This document shows positions 31,506 through 41,718 of a DNA stretch of 64,000 nucleotides, in pieces. The stretch is from Thermothielavioides terrestris NRRL 8126 (lineage: Eukaryota; Ascomycota; Sordariomycetes; Sordariales; Chaetomiaceae). The position numbers and the translations under genes are program-made. The stretch covers positions 5,366,001 through 5,430,000 of the forward strand of contig NC_016458.1 of assembly GCF_000226115.1 (NCBI RefSeq), in the 5' to 3' direction. A model generated the notes under the pieces. The model saw nothing but the letters and a program-made list of their open reading frames with translations, did not search any database and was not told where the DNA came from. How positions within the stretch are numbered: the first letter of the stretch is position 1; each line of letters starts with the position of its first letter.

Positions 31506-32439
31506 ATTTGGTGCCTACTACACAATTAAACTGACGACTATATCTTCCTCGCCTTCGTTATATATATTGTGGACCCTGGTTAACGGCTAGCCGGTTACCT
31601 ATAACCGTGTACTAGTTGGCAATATGCTACACTAGTCAGCCCGTGATACGGCTACGCTAGACCTAACGGCATCTTGTATAAGCGAGCCATTGCCTACCTC
31701 TATACCGACGAAGAGTGTAGATAAGTAGCTCAGAGCTTATCAACTACTACGGTTCTATAACTCTGGGCACGCCTATATAGCCACTATAGACTGTAAAGAC
31801 CTTAATTATATACGTTTGCTTATAGGAGATATATACTAGGCCATTATAGATTTGCCACTGTGGCCACTAGCCTAGGAAACTAATAAGCAGTTGTTCAATG
31901 TGTTCTACAACTAGTGGAAGACTTGCTGGCCATTGACGCTAACAACGATAATATTATTAGCGACGATATTATAGTCAACATTATACTCTATAGAGTATTC
32001 TATAGCTTCTATATTACAATCTATAGCACCTTCTATAACTTTGATGTTATCTATACCTACTACACTGTTACTAGTGACGCTTGCTACATCTAATAATATC
32101 CTATAGCATTAGCTGTAGGCACTACCTATTCTATAGCAACTACGACTATCTACTCCCTCCACCGCCTACGACTGCCTATCTACTGGCAATATACCTAAAG
32201 GAAGCACCTAGAAGCTTCACAACCACTGTAGCCTATCCAACAATATAAACGCCTACAACGAAAGTAAGCACTATCAGCAAGTTATAGCTGACAACTGTAG
32301 TAGCAACAATGTCGATCCTAACGCCCCTCTTATAGCTATAGCTATAGTAGAGCTGATGCAAGTAGCATTTCGCTAGTACTGCCAACACTAGAACACCGAT
32401 ATAAGCAACCTCTTGATAGTAGCTATAGAGCAGTAGTCA

Positions 32440-33380
32440 TGGCCATCTTTGGCTGCTAGCATCTTTAAGCTAGCCGATATAGGCTATTTCGACCCCTCCG
32501 CTATAGATCCTTCTAGCGCTAGCCTTATCGCCAATAGAAAAGTCAATAAATATACTGACGTATTCCTATTCTACAACCGCCTTGCTGATCTAGCTACAAC
32601 CTATAGCGACGATACTGTACGCTATGTCTAGACGCAGTGCCTATAAGGTCCTACGTTGGTATAGCACTTGTATATACTGACCGACGAGGACTACGAGCTC
32701 CTCTATACTACAACTATTATAGCCATTTGTAACAAGCTTAAAAGCCACTTTAAAATCGACTATTTAGTTACCCTCGATATACTCAAGTAGTCACAATTCA
32801 CCTTGGCCAACATTGCTAACGGCAAGGATATTATAGCCTTCACCTAGACTATAATGCACTATACAAAGGCTTGCGATATAAGCCGTTATAGCCAACTTAT
32901 TATAATATTTAAATCCTTTAATAGCGATATCTAGAGCAAGCTAGATTAGCCAACGCTATCTACCAAAGTCGACGTTTTCCTCCGTTAAATCTAAGAGCGA
33001 GAAAGCGTTCTTCGACAACGCGCCTAGCGCTATTGAAGGCCGCCCCTATATCAGCTATACTAGCTACAGTTTCGACCCCCCTTCTAAGGACGAGGGTTCT
33101 ATCTATAGCAAGGTAATCGCTAACCAGATAATAGCCTACGAGTATAGCCGTACTACCCACTATATCAACCACGTTAGTAAACCTCGCTACTATAGCAGTA
33201 TAACCAGGATACTAGACTATTAAACCAATGGCTAAACATTTAGCTACTACAATAGCTACTGATTCCAGAAAATCGTCGCCTCCTAGCACCGCTATAGCGT
33301 CAACAAGGGCAGAACTAGCAGCAATACCCTAGCAGGCCCGCGCCTACTTTCTATAGCGACATATATCAATAGCCTAGCGT
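32440..33380 (+). pseudogene. Degenerate gag of the retrotransposon
   Basis: The best-preserved piece (32449-32631) reads FKLADIGYFDP and then KYTDVFLFYNRLADLA, like the start of gag in fungal gypsy elements. In the same frame, past TAG codons, come TDEDYELLYTTTI, CNKLKSHFKIDYLVTLDIL and YTKACDISRYSQLI, the usual capsid order. The frame is different from pol. A later zinc-knuckle is not evident. Boundaries are approximate. Confidence 0.6.
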
Positions 33381-33977
33381 TGAAGACGCGCCTAAAGAAG
33401 ATCAATTTAGCCTAGCGGACTCCTTTTATAGCAATGCACCATTCCTAGATAGCGAATATCCCGCTGCCCCTAACTAGCTTAATACACTGGAGGACCTACT
33501 AGCCGACTTCACCAACGATGAGGTCGTTGCGTAGTTTATAGCAATGTCTATTGGCTTAGCGTACCACTATTGCAACTAGACCTTCCCCTCTAATAACAAG
33601 CTTATAGCCTACGTCTACACCGACCATCTTAAGTAGCCTCGCCCTAGTAAGAAGGTTATATTCGCCGATATAGCGGACGCTCAGCTAGCAATAGATAACC
33701 TAATACACCTCTCTAACGTCATTGATATAAAAAACACGTCGCGCTCCTGCTCGTAGTAGGCAGAGCGGACAACGCAATATAGCCTATAGCTACGTAGTCA
33801 CCTATAACTATTATTCGATCAAAGGTTAACGCTATACTAGATCAAAGCGCTAGCTTCGGCTTCTAATCATAGACCTACTTGAAGATCAACATTGTGCTAG
33901 ATGCCAACCGACTAGACGACCTTTAAGAGACCTACGTAGATATAGGTTATATAGCTACACTTGTAGACTAACAATAG

Positions 33978-36900
33978 TTGACTACCTATTACCCTAACGC
34001 CGTCACTAGGCACCGCGCTAGCCTACTAATGGTCTGTGGCATCGGCTTAGACACATATTCTAGCCTCGATTACACCATTATCGACCTTAATTTCCAAGGC
34101 GTCCTGCCCTCTAGTACACCCGCCATCGCCAGCTTTATACGCGAAGTAACTATCGTTGACGACTTTCGTACTAATATATTATTAGGTATAGATTGTATAA
34201 CTCCTAAAGGATTCGACATCTTATTGTCTTAAGGCACAGTTATTATCAATTTATATAGCGGCATTCGAATACCAGTTACCACTAGACGGCACAGAAGACT
34301 GCACCACTTGCGAGTCATCACTACGAAGCATCTTATTATCCTACTACATACCACTACTATTATTCCCATCGACTACGGTATCTATATCGATGACGGCTAG
34401 GCCCTTCTTTTCAAACTAAGCATCTTAAACTATATCTTAGTCTTCATAGCGGTAGCTGACTGCTATATATCCTCTATCCTTGTGCGGAACGACACTAGCA
34501 ACCCTGTCACAGTTCCTAGAGGCTACTAGATCAGCACCTTAACTTCTATCGCCCCTAGATGCTAGGCTTATATAGTAAAGGACCCTATAGCCGCCAAGCT
34601 TGCTATCAAGAAGCCTCTATAACCTATAGATAAGCTACGGCTCTCGACAGCTAGCCTCAACACCGTTAAACACCCCTGCGACGTCACTATCTACAACCTT
34701 CCGCCCAACGAGCTTACGCCCATTTGGTCACTCGTAACTGAATACTAAGATATGTTCAAAGATAAAGGCTTCATTAACCTTAACTAGGATCAATGGATAT
34801 ACATTAAACTACGTCCTAGTTAGGAGGCCTATATCCCTAAGAAATACTATATTTATCCTATTAACGCCGAGGATAGAGCTATCGTCAAAGATACTGTCAC
34901 TAAGCTCGAGGCCAATAGCAAGGCTACTAAGACCTATTTCCAGGTCCCCTTTTCCTTCCTTGTCTTTATTATCTAGCGTACTATGCTCGACGGTATAAGG
35001 AAAGGCCGGATAGTAGTCGACATCTGTCTACTTAATAAGATAGTCCTCCCTAACGCTTACCCCGTCAAATCCTAGGATAACATTATAGTATAGCTAGCCA
35101 ACGTAAAATACATTACTATCCTAGATGCTATAGCGTTCTATTACCAATAGTTGATTGATCTATATAACCGCTAGGTATTTACAATAAACACTACTAAGGG
35201 CTAGTACACGTTCAACTATATAGTTATAGGTTACTATAATAGCAACGTATATATATAGCGACAGATGGACCTTCTTCTTAAGGACATTGCTACTATAGAT
35301 ATATATTACGACGACGTAGTCATCGGAAGCTACGAATTCGGCACTGCTAACGGCCATCTTGCCCACCTTTGCGCCATTTTCGAGGCACTATACAAGTGTA
35401 ATATCTCTATTGGCCCTAACAAATCGTTCATCGCCTTTCCTAGCGCTATAGTACTTGGCTAAATAGTCAATAGCATAGGCATATCCACTACAACCAAAAG
35501 GCTAGTAGCGATCACTGTACTAGAGTTTCTATATACCCTTAAGGACCTTAAGTACTTTATTGGCGCCACTAGCTTTATACAGCACAATATACCGCTATAT
35601 TCTATCCTTATCGCTCCGTTATAGCGGTAGAAGACAGCTCTCCTAAAAACTTATAACCATAAAGGCAAGCGAAAGTCGTAGTTATACACTATACAGTTGT
35701 TGTTGCCAATGGTAGAAGAACTTACGTCTTTCGAAGCAGTTAAGGCAGCCCTCTCCTACAATATAGCTATCACCTTCTTCTACAATAGCGATCCCCTATA
35801 TATAGATATCGATGTTTTTTAATATAGTATCAGTGCCGAGATCTACTATATCGAGCCTATAGTACTACAAAAGATCCTCGACAAAGATAGTCTTATCGCC
35901 ATATATCTACTACGTATAGCCATCTAGCCTATCACCTATCTCTCGTATATACTCTCGCTTATAGAGCAAAAGTACTAGCCTACCGAAATGGAAGTTCTTA
36001 GCCTAGTGTAGACACTAGCAAAATATAAGAGGTGGACAATAGCGATATATTCTATACCTATCTACATCTTTATTGACTATAAGGCTATCCTTGGCCTCAA
36101 CAATATAACCAAGGATATTATATCCTCCGCCCTTATAAACAAGCGCCTTATCCGCGCTATAGAGTACCTTAGTCAATACGACCTCCGTATTCTCTACAAG
36201 CCTAGTAAATACTATATAGTGCTCGACGTATTGTCGCAAATGCCATCAACCAACAACACTACAAATTTGAGCGCTATAGGCAGCCTCGATAACCTTTTGG
36301 ACAACTATATAGAACATTGGGCACTATATACCACTGAACCATTGCGCCTACCACCTATCTAGACATTTCCTGAACTAGCCACCAACGACGATGTTACCCT
36401 TAGTATTCTAACAGTTGGTACAACTTCTAGTACAATCATATTGAACATCTACCTAGACTTTGTCAAGCGCCTACAACGTAGCTATCTTGAGGACCTTGTT
36501 TAGAAAAAGACTCTTGCGGTTATTAACTAGAACAATGCCCTTGTACTTAAGAACAGGGCAAATCTTCTGTTCTAACTCTACCGTAGTCTTCTCTAGAAGA
36601 TAGGTAGCTAGGTTCCCCGCTTCTACATTCTACGTACCTATATAACTGACGTCTTAAACGCCATTTATAACGGCAACCACTATAGATACTAGGCACTACG
36701 AGCACACCTTAGCAATTTCTTTATTTGTTAGCCTATAAAGATAGTCTATAAGTACATCGACGTATACCCTAAGTACAAGGCCAACGATATCCGTTACCAC
36801 CGGCTATATAGCTCTCTACAACCGTTTATTAGTAACGAGTACCTATATTATATAATCACTATCGACTTCATTGTCGGCCTTCTAATGTTGATAGACTGCT

Positions 36901-37942
36901 ATAACGCCACTATAGTTATTGTTAACAAGCTTAGCAAAGAAATCCAAATCGTACCTAGTAACACAATATAGATATCTAAAGATTAGGGTAAACGTCTACT
37001 CCACCGGCTTATAATGGCCAACTAGGGCCTACCGAAGATTATACTCTTAGACAGAGACCTTAAGTTTATAGCCTCGCTTTAGCAGACTATCTAGCGGTTA
37101 TTAGGTACTAAGCTCCTCTATATAATCGTGTACTATCTAGCTACTGACGATTAAACTAAGTAGATAATCTAGACTATCGAATTGGCTCTATAGCACTATA
37201 TCTAGGCCTTCAATAACTTCTATAAATAGCTGAAGATCCTCCTACTTTTGTAGTTCAAGTACAACAACACTCTTATAGCTACAACTGGCATATTACCTAA
37301 CGAAGTTACTAAAGGCTTTAACCCCGTTACCATTGCCAATATCATTGCCAACTATAATACTAAGCTAAGAGCACCGCTACCGCAAATACGCTTAGACACC
37401 TATAACGCTATCGCTATTGTAGTTATAACGACCAAATACTACTATAACCGCTGTTATAAGGCGTACTTCTTCAACGTTAGCGACAAGGTGTAGCTACGCC
37501 TCTACAAAGGTTACTCTATACCCGTAATAGGTGTCATTAGCAACAAGTTTAGCTAGCAATATATAGGACCCTTGACTATCCTAGAGCAAGTTAGACGATC
37601 TACCTACTAGCTACGAATACTACTATTATAGAGGATCTATAATATAGTTAGCGTTAACCATCTAGAACCCTATATGTTCGACCTATATAGTAGACAACTT
37701 CTAGTCATCTATCCTATCACTATAGCTAAGTTGTATATTAACGCCATTACAATACAACGAGAGTACAACAGCAAGCTATAATATTTGGTTATATACCAAG
37801 GCTTAGGTAGAGAGTACGATCAATAGGTCACTAAGGACTATCTAGCAACTATAGCACCGTAGATGCTATAGGTATAGAGAGAACACTATCTATAGCATTA
37901 TTATATCGACGAGGGCGTCGATCTTTTCGTATAGCGGCAGAT
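33978..37942 (+). pseudogene. Degenerate pol: protease, RT, RNase H, integrase, chromo-like tail
   Basis: Retropepsin-like sequence TNILLGIDCITPKGFDILLS ends near 34230. Reverse transcriptase covers about 34860-35470, with RIVVDICLLNKIVLPNAYPV and the catalytic box IDIYYDDVVIGSYE (YxDD). RNase H lies about 35740-36240 (FEAVKAALSYNIAI, YIDIDVFQYSISAEI with TAG or TAA codons between, RILYKPSKYYIVLDVLSQMP). The integrase core is near 36850 (IITIDFIVGLLMLIDCYNAT). Near 37780 YLVIYQGLGREYDQ and VTKDYLATIAP resemble a chromodomain. Every module checked is in one frame; the breaks I saw are TAG and TAA. In-frame stops make expression of pol impossible. Confidence 0.85.
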
Positions 37943-38134
37943 TGTAGGAAGCACTTCCTACAAGGCACTAAGGCATCATTACCAGGGCAGGGGCATCCGT
38001 TATAGCCCTATAGCCCAGAGTGGCGTAGACATGGTACTGTACTTATACGAGATAGACACAGAGGTGGAGATTCCACCATCATCATCAATCAATCCAATCA
38101 ATCAATCAAGGCATTACGCAACATTTGTGCCACA
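37943..38134 (+). repeat. 3' LTR, 192 bp
   Basis: It begins TGTAGGAAGCACTTCCTACA, still a perfect palindrome although two positions differ from the 5' LTR, and ends GTGCCACA. Length equals the 5' LTR with no indel. Confidence 0.93.
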
Positions 38135-38139
38135 GGAAC
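38135..38139 (+). repeat. Target-site duplication GGAAC, right copy
   Basis: Matches the five bases preceding the 5' LTR. Confidence 0.9.
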
Positions 38140-40802
38140 CAGGAAAACGGGAGGCTCCGAGCGCCCCCGCCGTTTCGTGCGTTTAGCGTTCACTAGCGTG
38201 TTCCGTATACAAACCCCTTTCCGGACGAAGCCCCTGCGCCAAATACGAGGTGCCGACGGCGCAAGAAAAGTTCGAGCGGAGAATCCGGAGCACGCACTTA
38301 ATTGTCCACTTGCCGAAGCCTCGCAGAGGGATATCAAAAGGGCCGAGACCATGCCCTTTGGTGACGTTCTCGCTATGCATAGAGATAATACCATGATGAT
38401 GATGTCTTGGGTCCGTTTCGGAGTGCCGTTTTCCGACCAAAGCTTGCCGCTATGGGTCCCAGCTTGCCTCGTCCAAAACTCCCCGAACATTTGCTCCTTG
38501 GCGTTGGCCCCACTACCTGCGTAGTGTATTCCGTCGTTACCTTCTGTGCAACGGTCTTCAGTCTGCCGGTAGTGTTCCCGGAGCGCCTCCAAGGTTGCGT
38601 TGGCCGGTTCGCATGCTGTTGGCTTGAGACGACTGCACGGCAAGTTACAGTGCGGCTGTTGGCTCTTCAGCTTGCAGCGCCGTTCTGTGTACAGCTGGTT
38701 GCTGCGCCCTGCCCAGCCTCATTGAACTCCGGATAGGTCTGCACGGACCTGTCTATCTGTAATCCGCACACAGCTCGTATCCGTCAATTTTCGGCAAGGT
38801 GCTGGAGAAAAGAAGCGATGCAGACGGGCCGTTAGTTTCGTCGTAGGGCTGCGGAGTCTCCGTAGTGGATGTCGGATACGGAAACACAGTTGACTTCGCG
38901 CCACCTCTCCATCACTGGCGCCACACGCCAGACGTGCATTGACCGCGCCGTCAGCAACCGCCCGCCGACCTGATGCTGTGGTAGAGCACGCAGGTTGTTG
39001 TCTTCAAGAGTACGGAATACAATGGCGCATAACCATTGAGAGAGGCTGCTGCAAGCAAGCCGGCGCCCAATGAATGCGTCGCTGCTCCGTATCTCTCGCG
39101 AAAGACACTGGCTGCAAGTGATGCAGTGGAAGAGGAACTTAATCGCTGGCGCGATGCTGTTGGCTTGACACGTGTTTATGCGCTGCACCGCAGCTTACCA
39201 TCGACGGGGTAAGTTAACGGCACCAGGCCATGACGGCGCAGGAGCTGCCAAAACTGGCTCGTGGCCCCCGGTCCGGGGATGGCCATTGGGTGACGATTGC
39301 AGGCCAATGTGCGAAGCAATTGGACGAGCTCAAGTCTCAAAACCTGGCATTTTTATTTCGCCAGAATGGCCGACGGACGGCTCGCAAAAGGAACAGCGAA
39401 CGGCGACCCTGTCTCTTCCGCCTTCGCTGTTTCGGCAGAGTTCAGGTCAGCCCCTGTCACCTCGACGAATGAGCCGCCAACCGCTCATACGCTAGTTCCA
39501 GGTTATTTCCAGGCTGACCCGAAGCCGGAATCCAGGCTGGCTTCGCATACTGCACAGTAACTGTTTTTCTCCGCCGTCCGATGGGCTAATTTCCTTCGTC
39601 CTACTTTGTGCACCGGTACAGACCACACGTGCACCTACCAGCATCGCGTGGCCAGATTGCACGGCCCAGCTTGCGCTTCACGGCAGCCCGGCGATAGGCA
39701 CATATTCTGTGTAGTTTACACAGTAGCGTGCGAAACATGGAGGACCGGCCGATTCAGCTGGCCATCAAAAACAGCCAGCTGGAGCCTGAAAGACCGGGCC
39801 TTGGAGGTTCTAACGCGACCAACAAGCCAAGGAAAAGGAGGCATCAAAAAGCGCTCATGTACCCGCCAGTCACCCCAGAAGGCAGTTGCTCGTCTGAGGT
39901 GGCTAAGGTACCACACCTACCTAACATAGATGCCGTGGATGGACTGCAGGAGTCCTCTGCTGTGCCTGCAATCCTCAGCAATGGAACCTGGCCCACAGTA
40001 TGCTGTGTCTTCAGGTCTTCTTTGGTCCTCGAGGCCCAACTGGGTGCAGTGAACCTCAATAGAGAAACCGGTAATCAAAATGCAGCAAAGCCATCATGTT
40101 CTTACTACGGCACACAACAGTATGCACAATGTACGTTACATACCTCGGCCCATATCGAGAACCGACCAGTTAGCTCTCGGAGTTGTGCCACCTGCCAGCC
40201 GGAACGGTGCGCGAGTGACTGGGTCACGGCGCTCCGACAGCTCGACTTTGAGGATCTGGTCCGATCAAAAGGACCCAACGGCCCTTATGCTCCTTATACT
40301 TGTGCTACTATAACACCTCAAGCGACCGGAGACTCTGAGGGTGAGCAGTGGGCGGCTTTCGGTTCGCCCCTGAGCGGGCTGGGTGAGAGCCGTGGCACTT
40401 TGAAATGAGGTCAGTCAACAAGGGGGTCATAAAGAAGCCCAGTCCTGACGAGCACGCAAGGTCGGAATTGTTGAAAGTCAACTATGGTAGGTTCCACCAT
40501 GACTCTGTCTGCAAATATCAACAACCTGATTAGCTGCCTCTGCCCCTGTCCCTTTTCTCTTCCCTCTCCCCATGCTCACCAAACTGCCCTCCCCGGCTTC
40601 GCTGGCCTCTTTATTAGTTTTGTTTCCTTTGAGAATACCAGCACTCCTGTCTTGACTCCCCACTCTTCGGGCGACAGGCCAAGGCCGATTACCACGCTGT
40701 GGGGTGAATTCTTCCGAAAGTGCACGCAGAGTCAGGGAGGCAGACTCCTTGATCGAGTGAGGGTCTTCCTTAGCTCTACCTGCATGTGAGATATGAAGCT
40801 AA
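38140..40802. other. Gene-poor region right of the retrotransposon, 2.7 kb
   Basis: Open frames up to 226 codons (plus strand, 39728-40408) occur, but none shows a domain, a good start context with conserved sequence, or plausible splice chains. I list none as genes. Composition returns to normal GC immediately after the LTR. Confidence 0.45.
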
Positions 40803-41718
40803 TCATCGTCTCACAGCTACGACAGGCCGGACCTCGAAGTGGGCAAATCCGAGATAGATAAGAAGTGGCCGCAAGTGTCTGTTGGCGGTCGCGCGTATCT
40901 TCTCGTACAGGGTGTTGTCACCAATGCTTCCGTTACCGCCGTGAAAGTTGAACTCTTGGCTGTCCTTGTTCCAGAGCAATGCTGCTCCTTCATCGCCCTC
41001 GAGCTCTCATCGCCATGGCCCCGGAAAATCATCAAACTCCGGCTGCGGATTGATCACGACGAAAAGCACCGTGAAATGCTCGAGCCACAGCGGGTTTGGC
41101 ACCAAGGTGAGAGGTAAATCCCCAAAAAAGACAGCCTCGGGCACGGCAATTCTCCCAACGGCCGAATGTAGGTGGACAGATTGGCCGCGAAGATCCGGTT
41201 CGCATAGTCGATCCACCGGCTCATAGTAGAATTCAAAGAATTTCTGCCAGCTGGCGTATAGCGCATCAAGTTCAGGTCTGAACGGGCGCACAAGCAGGGC
41301 CCTCCCATCTGGTTGCGGCCGGATCTCGATGCCCTGAGAAAGATTTCGTTTAGCCCAGAATCCCACTACGGAAGCACCTCAACTGGGAACAAACAGCAAC
41401 ACAACGTGCCGCACTCACCTGCTTACGGAACCAGGCCAGAGCGACTCGGCGAGCCTCGCGGTTGACGTAGACAAGCGGCACGACGAGCTGGTTGTCGGGC
41501 TCTAACAGATCGGTCCGGAAATACATGCCCAGCTGCTTGCGTCCGGCGATGTAGCCCGGGTCAGATTCTGTCAATGGCTGCGGGACCCAACAGCCCCTCC
41601 GGCGGAAGAAATGGAGAACCGGGCGGGTGGGCTCGAATTCCTGGAGGGCGTGGTCCCAAATCTCGTAGCGCAGTTCCGCCGGGAAGAACGGGAAGAAGGG
41701 AAACGTTGTCGTCGCCAT
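40803..41718 (-). CDS. 2EXR-domain protein with in-frame TGA
   Basis: Exon 1 is 41718-41419 and exon 2 starts at 41333; the 85-bp intron has donor GTGAGT and acceptor TCTCAG. The start FPFFPFFPAELRYEIWDHAL followed by RPVLHFFRRRGCW is the 2EXR signature of a large fungal family of unknown function. The frame reaches a TGA at 41009-41007 after GPWR, giving 208 residues. The same frame then stays open for 67 more codons, with sensible sequence (ELEGDEGAALLWNKDSQEFN, LRPLLIYLGFAHFEVRPVV), to a TGA at 40805-40803. Either the gene is recently broken, or the shorter product is the real one. The end given here includes the continuation. Confidence 0.6.

Larger units (their letters stand above)
31314..38134 (+). 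mobile_element. RIP-inactivated Ty3/gypsy-type LTR retrotransposon, 6,821 bp
   Basis: Two 192-bp LTRs and a 5-bp target duplication define the element exactly. The order inside is gag, protease, reverse transcriptase, RNase H, integrase and possibly a chromodomain-like tail, the Ty3/gypsy (chromovirus) order. Pol lies in one frame (first bases divisible by three) for about 4 kb, with no shift at the points I checked; it is interrupted by many in-frame TAG and some TAA codons at places where Gln (CAG, CAA) or Trp is expected. The base composition is strongly AT-rich with TA steps. This is what CpA-to-TpA RIP produces. Frequent TAG stops make it non-coding today. No nearby gene is interrupted by the insertion as far as I can see. 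Confidence 0.92.

Noticed and set aside
31314..38134. Idea that in-frame TAG in the retroelement is read as glutamine (changed genetic code)
   Set aside because: Normal genes here end with TAG (for example the O-methyltransferase and SnoaL-like genes), and the LTR differences show RIP, which explains the TAG codons.
38098..38643. 181-codon minus-strand frame overlapping the 3' LTR end
   Set aside because: It starts outside and runs into the LTR; no recognisable domain, so probably chance.
39728..40408. 226-codon plus-strand frame
   Set aside because: No domain, repeat or conserved-looking block; composition is like random translation of GC-moderate DNA.
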